From NCBI RefSeq assembly GCF_021991925.1, contig NZ_RXZI01000007.1:159452-223451 (forward strand): 64,000 nt of DNA, read 5' to 3'. The notes under the pieces were generated by a model that was not told where the DNA came from, did no database searches, and worked only from the letters and a program-made list of their open reading frames with translations. Positions 35,933 through 45,188 of this stretch are shown in pieces. Both the position numbers and the translations under genes were made by a program. The DNA comes from Sutcliffiella horikoshii. Its GTDB lineage: Bacteria > Bacillota > Bacilli > Bacillales > Bacillaceae_I. How positions within the stretch are numbered: the first letter of the stretch is position 1; each line of letters opens with the position of its first letter.

Positions 35933-36432
35933 CAGTGTGTAGACAAAGTTCAAAGATGATAAAAATTTCTAGTTGATCGCAGTGGAAGGAGCGGAGACTC
36001 CTCGAAAATGCTAACGCATTTTCTTCGTGCGATGAATCGCTGTCGAAGTATTCCTTGTCCTGCGGGAGGAAGGGACAGGGAAGACCCCGTAGGGCGTAGC
36101 CCAGGCCACTGAAAAAGTTCATAATTTTAGTAATCTGTTCCATACCGCTGTTGATTTCCGCACTAGGCTTCGCTTTCCGCGGGGCGACCTTGAGCCTCCT
36201 CGGGCTACGCCCTGCGGGGTCTCAAGAATGTCGCTATCCCCCCGCAGGAGTCTTCGCCTATTGCTGCAATCAACAGCTAGAAAACGTAATAAAGATAAGT
36301 TTTCGGGTTTTTCAGTGGCCTCGGCGTAGCCCGAGGAGGCTTCCGGACCGCCCGAGGAAAGCGAAGCTCCTGCAACGAAGATCAACTCTTCCAACAGATA
36401 ACCTAACTAATTTATAGTTTGTCAACAGTCTG
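35933..36432. mobile_element. type A element (copy A2) carrying a nested type B element
   Basis: The left end CAGTGTGTAGACAAAGTT and the right end TTTGTCAACAGTCTG are the inverted terminal repeats of the A family. The A core is interrupted at its GGGCGTAGCCC hairpin by a 221-bp B element. Terminator-hairpin copies flank the whole (35910-35932 and 36433-36454). Without B the element would be about 270 bp, slightly longer than A1 because of an extra segment near 36005-36060. Confidence 0.7.
36102..36322. mobile_element. type B small inverted-repeat element (copy B2)
   Basis: 221 bp with terminal repeats CAGGCCACTGAAAAA and TTTTTCAGTGGCCTC, flanked by a perfect 9-bp duplication GGCGTAGCC (36093-36101 and 36323-36331). 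That 9-mer is itself the small hairpin at the tip of the A core. The B core resembles the A core. No coding capacity. Confidence 0.7.
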
Positions 36433-36458
36433 AGCCTCAGGAAATCCTGAGCCTTTCA
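36433..36458. terminator. right copy of duplicated terminator hairpin
   Basis: AGCCTCAGGAAATCCTGAGCCT followed by TTTC. It serves read-through from the stress-protein gene and lies just past the lutC stop on the other strand. Confidence 0.55.
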
Positions 36459-36477
36459 CCTTTAACATTACTCCAAC

Positions 36478-37197
36478 CTATAAATCATGCACTAAAAGAT
36501 AGGTTGCTTTTATAGGTCCATGCACTCCCACGACCAGGTTCATTTCAATGTCTGCAGAGTTGCTTGGGCCGGAGATGAAGTTGATGCAGCTAGGGATGTT
36601 TTCACCAGTTTCAACTTGATGGTGAATTTTGCTAGCTGTTTGTGTGATGCGGGGAACTAAGGTGCTCTTTGGTATGATCGCGATATAGGTTGCCGGAAGC
36701 AGGCTTACCGACCTGCCTTTTCCTTTATCGCTGAAAAGGACCACTGTTCCGGATTCCGCCAAGGTTTCGTCACTAAAGGTAATTCCGACATTGGAGCGCT
36801 CGGCAACAGTGATGTTCTCTTTGCCAATTGCGAGATCCCATACGTGAACGTCTACTCCATTCCCCGACCACCCCTTGTATAGGTCAGTATCCAAGCCCAC
36901 ACGTTCAAATCTCGGATCATCCCATGTAATGACTTGACCGCCTCCATAGCCATCTATAACGTTTTTCACAGCCCGAGGTAAGTCTGCAACATTCGTTTCG
37001 ACCAGACTTGTATGAATATGAACACACTGCTTGCGGAGTACTTCCACCAATTCATCCTGTGTTGCATGTTGTAAAACCTTCCACTGCGGCTGGTGCTTCC
37101 AGACAGGGCGAGTTACTCCTTGTGTACGAACCGGCCTGCCGAGGCTTGCAGAAATGGTGGATAAAAAGGATTCCTGATTATGAATTTTTCCCGTCAT
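36478..37197 (-). CDS. lutC: lactate utilization protein C
   Basis: Predicted 239-residue LUD-domain protein, one of three subunits of the LutABC iron-sulfur L-lactate oxidation system. The LUD core includes [32 protein letters not shown]. The ATG at 37197 overlaps the lutB stop by 20 bases; an ATG at 37272 lies deep within lutB and is unlikely. Last gene of the lutA-lutB-lutC operon. Confidence 0.92.
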   Translation of the reverse strand: MTGKIHNQESFLSTISASLGRPVRTQGVTRPVWKHQPQWKVLQHATQDELVEVLRKQCVHIHTSLVETNVADLPRAVKNVIDGYGGGQVITWDDPRFERVGLDTDLYKGWSGNGVDVHVWDLAIGKENITVAERSNVGITFSDETLAESGTVVLFSDKGKGRSVSLLPATYIAIIPKSTLVPRITQTASKIHHQVETGENIPSCINFISGPSNSADIEMNLVVGVHGPIKATYLLVHDL

Positions 37198-38626
37198 CTG
37201 CTTTCCCTCCTCCTTTTTCTCTCTCCTCAAACCAATCGCGGAATCTTTTTTTGTCCGGTGCCGGAAACTCACGAATGGCCGTCCAACTCTTTAAAGGTCC
37301 TGGTCCGCTTGAAATGGATTGGTCGGTTGTAAAAGGATTCAGAGCGGTTGGGGCTAGCTTTGAGCCCATTTTATACATCAAAGGGGAGGCTGACCCCAGT
37401 CCAAATGCCTTCATGGCAAGCTTTTCGGAGATCGGTGCTCTTCCTTCCTTCTCCACAATTTTTTGGCGATGTTTATGCAAAAGTTCGTGCAACGGAATTT
37501 TTACGGGACAAGCTTCTGTACATGCTGCACACAAAGTGGATGCATATGGCAACTCTTTATGATCGTCATATCCGTCAAGCAACGGAGTCAGTACGGCACC
37601 GATTGGTCCTGGATAGATCGAACCGTAGGAATGTCCACCGATATGACGGTACACAGGACAAACATTGATACAGGCCGCACAACGAATGCACTGCAGGACG
37701 GATTGGAATTCCGTTCCAAGGATTTTCGATCTTCCATTATCAAGGATGACCAAATGGAATTCTTCCGGGCCATCGATATCGCCTTCCTGCCTTGGCCCAG
37801 TTAAGGTCGTGACATAACTCGTCAGCTTTTGGCCTACTGCACTTCTTGTCAACAGGCTGACCAACACTTCTAGTTCTTCGTATGTCGGCACAAGCCGTTC
37901 CATGCCCATGACGGTTATTTGCGTTTTAGGGAGTGTGGTGACAAGTCGTGCATTCCCTTCGTTCGTTACGAGACTGATGGACCCCGATTCTGCCACGGCG
38001 AAATTGCAACCCGTAATCCCAATGTCTGCTATCAGGAATTCCTTTCGTAGCATTTCGCGCGCGTGAAGTGCCAATTCCTCTGGCTTTTCTGTTTTTTGGT
38101 AGGCCAGCTTTTCTCTGAATACATCCCGGATCTGTTGTTTATTTTTGTGTAGGGCAGGTGCCACAATGTGAGATGGGGGATCATGGTCGTCCACTTGAAG
38201 GATATATTCGCCAAGATCCGTTTCAATCACTTCACATCCAACTGCCTCAAGTGCCTCGTTCATGGAAATCTCTTCTGTAACCATTGATTTTGATTTTACA
38301 ACCTTCTTGGCATCCTTCTTTTTCGCCACGTTTTGGATATACTCGTTGGCCTCTTCTGCCGTTTCCGCAAAAAACACATGTCCTCCGCGCTTTGCCACGT
38401 TTTCACTTAATTGATGTAAATAGTAATCCAGGTTATCAAGCACATGTTGCCGAATCTCTTCGCCGTGTGAACGCCATTCCTCCCAATCTCCCAACTCAAC
38501 GGTCGATTCTATCTTTCTCGTACGAAGACGTTCCTGCGCGCTTGCCACTGCTCCGCGCATGAACTTGTCCCCGATTCCTTTTTCCGTTCTATTCTTAAAA
38601 GAACCTTCTCCGATTTTCATTGCCAT
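37178..38626 (-). CDS. lutB: lactate utilization iron-sulfur protein B
   Basis: Predicted 482-residue subunit of the LutABC L-lactate oxidase complex. An N-terminal LUD domain ([22 protein letters not shown]) is followed by a ferredoxin-like 2x[4Fe-4S] region, [19 protein letters not shown] near residue 310 and [13 protein letters not shown] near residue 360. GGAGG lies upstream of the ATG. It follows lutA by 22 bases and overlaps lutC. Confidence 0.93.
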   Translation of the reverse strand: MAMKIGEGSFKNRTEKGIGDKFMRGAVASAQERLRTRKIESTVELGDWEEWRSHGEEIRQHVLDNLDYYLHQLSENVAKRGGHVFFAETAEEANEYIQNVAKKKDAKKVVKSKSMVTEEISMNEALEAVGCEVIETDLGEYILQVDDHDPPSHIVAPALHKNKQQIRDVFREKLAYQKTEKPEELALHAREMLRKEFLIADIGITGCNFAVAESGSISLVTNEGNARLVTTLPKTQITVMGMERLVPTYEELEVLVSLLTRSAVGQKLTSYVTTLTGPRQEGDIDGPEEFHLVILDNGRSKILGTEFQSVLQCIRCAACINVCPVYRHIGGHSYGSIYPGPIGAVLTPLLDGYDDHKELPYASTLCAACTEACPVKIPLHELLHKHRQKIVEKEGRAPISEKLAMKAFGLGSASPLMYKMGSKLAPTALNPFTTDQSISSGPGPLKSWTAIREFPAPDKKRFRDWFEEREKGGGKADDGKNS

Positions 38627-38648
38627 CTTCCTTCACCTCCCACATTCC

Positions 38649-39365
38649 TTAACGGCTGTTCAGTACTTCTGCTATATGCATGACTTTCACGGGTTTTTCC
38701 AGCCTTTTGGCGCGCCCCCCGATATTCATCAGACAGCCACAGTCCGCTCCAATCAAATAATCCGCTTGCACTTCTTCTATATGATGAACCTTTTCATCTA
38801 CCATCTGCTCCGAAATGTCTCCCATTTTCACAGAAAATGTCCCTCCAAATCCACAGCAGTTGTGAGCATTGGGCAGTGGTGTGAAGTCCAGTCCTTCCAC
38901 ATTTGCTAATAGCTTCATAGGCTCCTCTTTTGCACCAAGCAATCTCGTCATATGGCAGCTTGAATGGAAAGTGGCGCGGCCTTGTAATTTCGCCCCGACA
39001 TCCTCCTTTTTTACTACCTGAATAAGAAATTGGGTGAGTTCATATGTTTTGGCAGCAAGGTTTTCCGCTTTTTCTTTCCAAACGGGGTCTTCCTTGAAAA
39101 CATGAGGATATTCCTTGAACATCGTCGCACAGGATCCAGAAGGGGTTACCACATACTGAGACGATTCAAATGTCCTGATCATCTGCTTCATCGCTTCTTT
39201 CGACTCTTTCACATAGCCGCTGTTATAAGCAGGCTGACCACAGCAAATCTGCCCTTTTGGAAAATCCACTTCACAACCTGCTCTCTCCAGCACTTCCACC
39301 GTCGCTTTACCGACATCCGTCTGAAACATATCCACTAGGCATGTCGCAAATAAACTTACCTTCAT
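38649..39365 (-). CDS. lutA: lactate utilization protein A
   Basis: Predicted 238-residue CCG-domain protein of the LutABC system converting L-lactate to pyruvate. Two cysteine-rich CCG motifs are present ([13 protein letters not shown] and [12 protein letters not shown]), each expected to bind an unusual iron-sulfur cluster. First gene of the operon. Upstream lie a cre site, a possible -35 TTGACT, and a palindrome TCATCTGATGA that recurs before lutP. Confidence 0.93.
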   Translation of the reverse strand: MKVSLFATCLVDMFQTDVGKATVEVLERAGCEVDFPKGQICCGQPAYNSGYVKESKEAMKQMIRTFESSQYVVTPSGSCATMFKEYPHVFKEDPVWKEKAENLAAKTYELTQFLIQVVKKEDVGAKLQGRATFHSSCHMTRLLGAKEEPMKLLANVEGLDFTPLPNAHNCCGFGGTFSVKMGDISEQMVDEKVHHIEEVQADYLIGADCGCLMNIGGRAKRLEKPVKVMHIAEVLNSR

Positions 39366-39385
39366 CTAAAAAACTCCCCTCACTC

Positions 39386-39458
39386 AGAAAGCGTTTACTT
39401 ATACTATTAATCTTATCATCATACAAACTAACTAATTAGTCAACCGGTCATCTGATGA
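39386..39458 (-). promoter_or_regulatory. lutABC control region: cre and putative LutR operator
   Basis: A cre-like 14-mer AGAAAGCGTTTACT (39386-39399) lies 20 bases upstream of lutA. TTGACT (minus strand, 39443-39438) may be the -35 box. TCATCTGATGA at 39448-39458 is a perfect 5-1-5 palindrome also found before lutP and is the likely LutR operator. Confidence 0.55.
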
Positions 39459-39473
39459 TTAATATTAAAAACG

Positions 39474-39506
39474 AGCAGCCTGCAGGATTAATACCTGTCA
39501 GACTGC
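39474..39506 (-). terminator. terminator of lutR
   Basis: Arms GCAGCCTGCAGG-like / CCTGTCAGACTGC pair with one mismatch, followed on the minus strand by CGTTTTTAATA. Confidence 0.6.
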
Positions 39507-39512
39507 ATCATT

Positions 39513-40232
39513 CTATGCTTTTGGCTTAATGAAATCCTTCAATACCTCTTCTACTGCTTCCAGATGCTCCAAGATCCTCTTTTGGGCTAAGGCAGAATCC
39601 TTCTGTTCAATCGCTTCATATATCCCCTCATGGTCATGATAAAGCTTTTCTACGGTTACCTGTTTGCTATACAACCATAACCGCCTTGTCTCCCTCATTG
39701 TTTCCACCATAATACCCGACACGCTACTCATAAGGCTGACTAGCAGAGGATTTTGGGATGCAACGGCAATGGCGAGATGAAAGGCAAAATCAGCCTGTTC
39801 TCCAAGTTCTTCGTTTCCAAATCCAGCTTTCATTTCTGCCAAGGCTTTTTTCATGGCCGCTAAATCGGTATCGGTTCTTCGTTCAGCAGCTGCGGATGCG
39901 GCTCCCGCTTCCAAAATCCTCCTTATTTCAAGAAGATGAGCCAAATCATTCTGCCCCATAAGGACCGCTGTGGATACAGGCAGTCTTAGCATGTCTGCCT
40001 GAAACTCCTTTATGTACGTCCCTTCTCCCTGACGGATGTCCAGAATTCCCATTGCACGTAACGCCGATAACGCTTCCCTCACAGCAGACCTGCTTACCTG
40101 AAAACTCTCCGAAAGCTGTTCCACCGAGCTCAATTTATCGCCAGGTCGCAATTCTCCCTGTTTAATCAAGTCCAATAAGCTTTCGGCCACTTCTTCATAA
40201 AGTTTCTTCGCTTTGATTTTTTTATATTTCAT
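39513..40232 (-). CDS. lutR: FadR-type GntR regulator of lactate genes
   Basis: Predicted 239-residue transcription factor. N-terminal winged helix-turn-helix (about 8-75: GDKLSSVEQLSESFQVSRSAVREALSAL) and a C-terminal all-helical FadR/FCD effector domain with metal-ligand histidines (HLAIAVASQN, YHDHEGIYEAI). It lies between lutABC and the divergent lactate permease and very likely represses both, with TCATC(A/T)GATGA as operator and lactate as inducer (by analogy to B. subtilis LutR). Confidence 0.85.
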   Translation of the reverse strand: MKYKKIKAKKLYEEVAESLLDLIKQGELRPGDKLSSVEQLSESFQVSRSAVREALSALRAMGILDIRQGEGTYIKEFQADMLRLPVSTAVLMGQNDLAHLLEIRRILEAGAASAAAERRTDTDLAAMKKALAEMKAGFGNEELGEQADFAFHLAIAVASQNPLLVSLMSSVSGIMVETMRETRRLWLYSKQVTVEKLYHDHEGIYEAIEQKDSALAQKRILEHLEAVEEVLKDFIKPKA

Positions 40233-40398
40233 CCTGCACCTCGACTATTTTCCTTAGTACTATTTTATCAATGTTGGTAGGAAAACAAAAGAACGAGTAT
40301 CATCGCTCCTAGTTTCCACCACAATCACCTTTTAAGTAAATTTGACCAAAAATTGAAAAATAGATTGAATAATGTTTCCGCTTACACTAACATATACA

Positions 40399-40468
40399 TA
40401 TAATCATCAGATGACCTCATGAGCAACACACTTAGCGAACGCACTTCACAAAAATGAAAACGCTTTAA
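40399..40468 (+). promoter_or_regulatory. lutP control region: -10, LutR operator, cre
   Basis: TATAAT (40399-40404) is overlapped by TCATCAGATGA (40404-40414), the same palindrome as before lutA. TGAAAACGCTTTAA (40455-40468) matches 13 of 14 cre positions. The -35 box is not clear. Confidence 0.55.
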
Positions 40469-40507
40469 GAAGTTTGAAAATTAATTCTATTTCAAGGAGG
40501 AACACAC

Positions 40508-42337
40508 ATGGGAATTGGTCTATTATCGCTCATTGCTATCCTACCAGTCATCACGATCATGCTTTTTCTCGTTATTTTGAACTGGCCTGCAAGCAGAGCG
40601 ATGCCCGTAGCATTGGTTGTCACCATCGCATCGGCAATCTTCTTATGGGGCACTAAAGCAAATGTTGTTGCCGGTGCTGCAGTGAACGGGATATTTACGG
40701 CACTTGATATTCTTTTTATCGTTTTCGGAGCAGTGTTGCTATTGAATACGGTAAAAGAAAGTGGTGCCATTAACACCATTAGACAGGGCTTCATCAGCAT
40801 TTCGCCTGACAGGAGAATTCAAGCAATCATAATCGCTTGGTTATTTGGCGCCTTTATTGAAGGGGCAGCCGGGTTTGGTACACCTGCCGCCATCGCTGCT
40901 CCACTACTGGTTGCCATTGGATTCCCTGCACTGGCGGCTGTAATGGTTGCACTGATCATTCAAAGTACACCTGTATCCTTTGGAGCAATCGGGACGCCGA
41001 TACAAGTAGGCGTCAACACCGGCCTACGTGATCAAACTGCCGTTACGAACGCGTTAGAAGGCACAGGCATGACCTTTGATCAATACTTACTGCAAATTGC
41101 ATCCAATGTCGGCTTCTTTCATATGGCAATCGGTATGTTAATTCCTTTATTTATGGTATCCATGCTGACCCGATATTTCGGAGCAAACCGTTCGTTCAGA
41201 GAAGGATTGAAGGTTTGGAAGTTCGCGCTATTTGCCGGAGCAGCCTTTACCATCCCGTATTACCTGATCGCATCGCTTCTCGGCCCTGAATTTCCTTCTC
41301 TAATCGGGGCACTGATTGGCCTATTGATCGTTGTTCCAGCAGCAAAAGCAGGTTTCTTGACTCCAAAAGAGGGGCAGTATTTTGACTTTGAAGCAAAGAA
41401 CCGCTGGGAGCCTGAGTGGCTTGGCGCGCTGAACCATCAAACGACAGATATTCCAAAAAATCAAAAACGCATCAGCCTTCCAATGGCTTGGCTTCCATAT
41501 GTGTTGGTTGCCGGTCTCCTGGTGCTTACTAGAACAATAGACTCACTTGGTGCCATGTTAAAAGATCCTGCTGTAACAATCAGACTGACCAACGTATTTG
41601 GTTCGGGGATTGATTCCGTCTCTACACCGCTCTTCTTGCCAGGATTTATTTTTGTCACGATTTCTGCTATCACCTTCTTCCTGCATTCTATGAAGAAAGC
41701 AAATTACCAGAAGGCATGGAAGGATTCGTTTAAGACCGTTGTCACAGCAGGTGCTGCTTTAATTTTTGCCGTACCGATGATCAAGATCTTTCTATTAACA
41801 TCCTTAAGTGGGGATAAATTGGCAGCTACTGCGCAAGAATTAGCCGGAATGAACATGCCGCTTGTCCTCGCAGCGGGAGTTTCGAACCTTGTCGGTGACT
41901 TCTGGCCAATCATCGCCCCTGCCATTGGTGCACTTGGTGCCTTCATTGCCGGAAGTAACACCTTCAGTAATATGATGTTCTCCCTCTTCCAATTTGGTAC
42001 AGCGGAAAGTGTCGGCCTCAACGTGAACCAAGCCGGGCTTGTAGTGGCCCTGCAAGCAATCGGAGGGGCAGCCGGAAACATGATCTGCGTACACAACGTG
42101 GTCGCAGCTTCCGCAACAGTAGGCATTGTGGGAAAGGAAGGCCTGCTTATCCGCAGAGTGCTCTTCCCGCTTAGCTACTACTTGCTTGCCGGTGGGGTCC
42201 TCGGAATGGCCATCATCTCTGGTGGCGTAAACGGATGGTTTATCCTTTACGGCCTTGTCGTTATGGCTTTTATCTTCTATATGATAAGTTATAAAGGAAA
42301 AGGCGCATTATCCATTGAACGGAAAATAGGAGCATAA
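40508..42337 (+). CDS. lutP: L-lactate permease (LctP family)
   Basis: Predicted 609-residue transporter with about 13 helices importing lactate and related 2-hydroxyacids (glycolate) with protons. The family pattern [17 protein letters not shown] and the C-terminal [21 protein letters not shown] are clear. AAGGAGG precedes the ATG. It is divergent from lutR and, through the adjacent CdaR-type regulator and glcDF genes, could also serve glycolate uptake. Confidence 0.93.
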   Translation: MGIGLLSLIAILPVITIMLFLVILNWPASRAMPVALVVTIASAIFLWGTKANVVAGAAVNGIFTALDILFIVFGAVLLLNTVKESGAINTIRQGFISISPDRRIQAIIIAWLFGAFIEGAAGFGTPAAIAAPLLVAIGFPALAAVMVALIIQSTPVSFGAIGTPIQVGVNTGLRDQTAVTNALEGTGMTFDQYLLQIASNVGFFHMAIGMLIPLFMVSMLTRYFGANRSFREGLKVWKFALFAGAAFTIPYYLIASLLGPEFPSLIGALIGLLIVVPAAKAGFLTPKEGQYFDFEAKNRWEPEWLGALNHQTTDIPKNQKRISLPMAWLPYVLVAGLLVLTRTIDSLGAMLKDPAVTIRLTNVFGSGIDSVSTPLFLPGFIFVTISAITFFLHSMKKANYQKAWKDSFKTVVTAGAALIFAVPMIKIFLLTSLSGDKLAATAQELAGMNMPLVLAAGVSNLVGDFWPIIAPAIGALGAFIAGSNTFSNMMFSLFQFGTAESVGLNVNQAGLVVALQAIGGAAGNMICVHNVVAASATVGIVGKEGLLIRRVLFPLSYYLLAGGVLGMAIISGGVNGWFILYGLVVMAFIFYMISYKGKGALSIERKIGA

Positions 42338-42367
42338 ATACCTTTAATACAAGTAATAACCACTTTG

Positions 42368-42485
42368 ATCGGAGTGGAAGGCGCGCAGACTCCTGCGGGA
42401 GGAAGGGACATGGAAGACCCCGCAACGAAGTGAGGAGGCTCCCGGACCGCCCGCGGAAAGCGAAGCGCCTGCAACGGAGTTCAAA
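42368..42485. repeat. type A core without ends (copy A5)
   Basis: About 118 bp with the A landmarks AGACTCCTGCGGG, GGAGGCTCCCGGACCGCCCG and GCGGAAAGCGAAGCGCC, and the alternative tip CAACGAAGTGAGG. Terminal repeats and a flanking duplication are not visible. It lies just ahead of the lutP terminator. Confidence 0.6.
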
Positions 42486-42511
42486 GCGTATATGAAACTT
42501 AAGAATGATGG

Positions 42512-42545
42512 AAGCGGTCCTGAACGTTAGGCCGCTTTCTTTTTG
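42512..42545 (+). terminator. terminator downstream of lutP
   Basis: Arms AAGCGG / CCGCTT followed by TCTTTTT, ending just before the ribosome binding site of the next gene. Confidence 0.6.
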
Positions 42546-42560
42546 AAAGGAGGTCTCCCT

Positions 42561-43682
42561 TTGCTACGAACATCCCTAGCAAAAAAAATCATACGCGAAG
42601 TTAAAAATTTTATAGAAGAAGACCTGATCATGGTCGACACAACCGGCACCATCATCGCAAGCACAAATGCCGATAGATTAGGAAATTACCATGAAGGGGC
42701 ATTTCTCGCCGCTTCTGAAAAACAAATGCGGATCATATCCAAACAGGATGAAACGACACTTTCCGGCGTAAAAGCCGGCATCACCCTCCCCCTCTTTCAT
42801 CAACAAAAAGTCGTTGGTGTCATCGGTATAACCGGAACGCCGGAACAAGTACTTCCATACGGGGAATTGATCAAGAAAATGACAGAGTTATTAATCCAGG
42901 AAAACTACTATCAAGACCAGTTTGAGTGGGAAGCAAGATCGCTTGAGACCTTTGTGTTCGATTGGCTATTAAAAGACGGACCATCCACTTCCATCAAAAA
43001 GCGTGCCGAAGTACTAGATGTTAACATGGACGTGAACCGGCAAATCGTTTTAATGGAGTTTCAGACAGATGAAGCACTCATGAAAACAAAAAGATGGCAT
43101 TTTTCCGAATGGGATTTGGATCTGAAGAAAGAAGATATTCTTGTTCAATGGGGCCAGAATAGAATGATTTTACTGCTCGCAAGCAATTATTTTGACAACA
43201 GGGAATCCCTTCACAATTTTTTGAAGAATATCCAGCAGCAACTTCAAAGCTATATAGGGGCAACGGTGTTTATGGGTATCGGAAGAGCAGGCAGCTTATC
43301 TTCGTTAAAAGACTCCTATACAGAAGCGGAAAGAGCGCTGGATGCCTGTTCGACTGATGCACCGCTTACGTTTGAAGAGGACCTTCGCCTGGAAATGATC
43401 CTACAAGCAATCCCGGTTGAAGTGAAGAAAGAGTTTTCCCATCGCCTTCTTTCGCCAATCATAGCCGAAAAAGAATTATTCGAGACCGTCCAAGTCTACC
43501 TTACCCGTCATTTATCCTTGAAAGAAACCGCCAAGGAAATGCACATCCATATCAACACATTGCATTACCGATTGCGCAAGGTGGAAAATCTGACTGGATT
43601 GGAGCTAAAAAAGGCCCATGATTTGACCACCCTTTACCTTGCATACTTACTCTTGGACGATTCTACAAATAAACTGTATTAA
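42561..43682 (+). CDS. CdaR/PucR-type transcriptional regulator
   Basis: Predicted 373-residue activator of the sugar-diacid regulator family. Residues 1-125 form the diacid-recognition domain (MVDTTGTIIASTNADRLG), the middle is a GGDEF-like fold region without a GGDEF motif, and the C-terminus is the PucR-type helix-turn-helix (LKETAKEMHIHINTLHYRLR). The TTG at 42561 has AAAGGAGG eight bases ahead; a TTG at 42543 would place that site inside the gene. It sits before glcDF and likely activates them in response to glycolate or a related acid, as GlcR/CdaR-like proteins do. Confidence 0.85.
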   Translation: MLRTSLAKKIIREVKNFIEEDLIMVDTTGTIIASTNADRLGNYHEGAFLAASEKQMRIISKQDETTLSGVKAGITLPLFHQQKVVGVIGITGTPEQVLPYGELIKKMTELLIQENYYQDQFEWEARSLETFVFDWLLKDGPSTSIKKRAEVLDVNMDVNRQIVLMEFQTDEALMKTKRWHFSEWDLDLKKEDILVQWGQNRMILLLASNYFDNRESLHNFLKNIQQQLQSYIGATVFMGIGRAGSLSSLKDSYTEAERALDACSTDAPLTFEEDLRLEMILQAIPVEVKKEFSHRLLSPIIAEKELFETVQVYLTRHLSLKETAKEMHIHINTLHYRLRKVENLTGLELKKAHDLTTLYLAYLLLDDSTNKLY

Positions 43683-43775
43683 TTTACGATTTCTTTTAGA
43701 TAAATATACATAGAGTTCCCGCTTCGCTTTTTATAAAATAAAGATAAGACATTAGTAGCCCGGGAGGTTAATTTT

Positions 43776-45188
43776 ATGATAAGTGAAGCTTTGAAAAAGC
43801 AATTAAAGGATATAGTTGGGGCGGAAAATTATCGGGACAGCCAAGCCGAAAAGCTTGTCTATTCCTACGACGCCACCCCTAATTTTCAAGCGATGCCGGA
43901 TGCTGTCATCGTTCCAAGGAATACAGAAGAAGTGTCCAAGGTCGTGAAACTGTGTAACGAGCATCGCATTCCGCTTGTCCCGAGGGGGTCTGGCACCAAC
44001 CTTTGTGCAGGGACCTGCCCGACAGAAGGCGGAATCGTCCTTTTGTTTACCCACATGAACAAACTGCTCGAGCTGGATGAAGAGAACCTGACCGTCACCG
44101 TTCAGCCTGGCCTTGTGACGCTGGATATGATTCATGCTGTCGAAGCGAAGGGATTATTTTACCCGCCCGATCCGAGTTCCATGAAGATCTCCACCATCGG
44201 AGGAAACATTAACGAGAATTCCGGCGGCCTGCGGGGATTGAAATACGGAGTAACGCGTGACTATGTGCTGGCACTTGAAGCCGTCATGCCGAACGGTGAC
44301 ATCATCCGCACCGGTGGAAAGCTTGCGAAAGATGTTGCCGGCTATGATCTGACAAGGCTGTTTGTCGGTTCGGAAGGGACACTTTGCATCATTACCGAAG
44401 CGACATTGAAGCTTGTGCCGATGCCAGAGACGAAGCAGACGATGCTTGCCTTGTATCAGGATATCGAAGCGGCGGCAAAAACGGTTTCTACGATCATTTC
44501 CAATAAAATCATCCCTGCCACACTGGAATTCTTGGATCAACCAACTCTTGAGGTGGTGGAGGATTTTGCGAAAATTGGTCTGCCGACTGACGTGAAGGCG
44601 GTTCTTCTGATTGAACAGGATGGCCCGCAGGAAGTGGTGGCAAGGGATATGGCAAAAATTCAAGAGATTTGTATGGCAGAGCAGGCTGTTTCTGTCCAAG
44701 TGGCACAGACTGAGTTGGAAGCGGAAGCGCTGCGTACCGCTCGCCGTTCCGCACTCTCCGCGCTGGCAAGGCTCAAGCCGACTACTATTCTCGAGGATGC
44801 GACCGTCCCTCGCTCCGAAATTGCCACCATGGTGAAGGCTATAAACGAAATTGCCATAAAGCATCAAGTGAAAATTTGTACCTTTGGACATGCGGGAGAT
44901 GGAAACCTTCACCCCACCGTTCCAACGGACGCCAGGGACCACGAGGAAATGGAACGGGTGGAAGCGGCATTCGAAGACATTTTCGCAAAAGCGATCGAGC
45001 TTGGAGGGACGATTACCGGAGAGCACGGAGTCGGTGTCATGAAGGCTCCATACCTTGAGTGGAAGCTTGGCGCAGAGGGAATAGCAGCCATGAAAGCGAT
45101 TAAACTGGCTTTTGATCCAAACAACATTATGAATCCCGGAAAAGTATTTGCGAAGGAATCAAGAAAACGGGTGGTGGTTTCCAGATGA
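43776..45188 (+). CDS. glcD: glycolate oxidase FAD subunit
   Basis: Predicted 470-residue FAD-linked oxidase that oxidises glycolate (or D-lactate) to the keto acid. The FAD-binding PCMH domain (VIVPRNTEEVSKVVKLC; PLVPRGSGTNLCAGTCP; NSGGLRGLKYGVT) is followed by the C-terminal cap with FGHAGDGNLHPT and GGTITGEHGVGVMKAPYL, both typical of GlcD. GGGAGG lies upstream. Overlaps glcF by four bases, so the two subunits are co-translated. Confidence 0.93.
   Translation: MISEALKKQLKDIVGAENYRDSQAEKLVYSYDATPNFQAMPDAVIVPRNTEEVSKVVKLCNEHRIPLVPRGSGTNLCAGTCPTEGGIVLLFTHMNKLLELDEENLTVTVQPGLVTLDMIHAVEAKGLFYPPDPSSMKISTIGGNINENSGGLRGLKYGVTRDYVLALEAVMPNGDIIRTGGKLAKDVAGYDLTRLFVGSEGTLCIITEATLKLVPMPETKQTMLALYQDIEAAAKTVSTIISNKIIPATLEFLDQPTLEVVEDFAKIGLPTDVKAVLLIEQDGPQEVVARDMAKIQEICMAEQAVSVQVAQTELEAEALRTARRSALSALARLKPTTILEDATVPRSEIATMVKAINEIAIKHQVKICTFGHAGDGNLHPTVPTDARDHEEMERVEAAFEDIFAKAIELGGTITGEHGVGVMKAPYLEWKLGAEGIAAMKAIKLAFDPNNIMNPGKVFAKESRKRVVVSR

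Noticed and set aside
35990..36417. Short open frames inside the repeat composites
   Set aside because: GC-rich repeat cores produce chance frames on both strands; they are not conserved between copies because insertions and tip variants shift the frame.
44154..45026. Long open frame (290 codons) on the minus strand inside glcD
   Set aside because: It lies wholly antisense to a well-supported enzyme gene, has no ribosome binding site, and its product is Arg/His/Phe-rich without any family motif. It is a shadow of codon bias in glcD.
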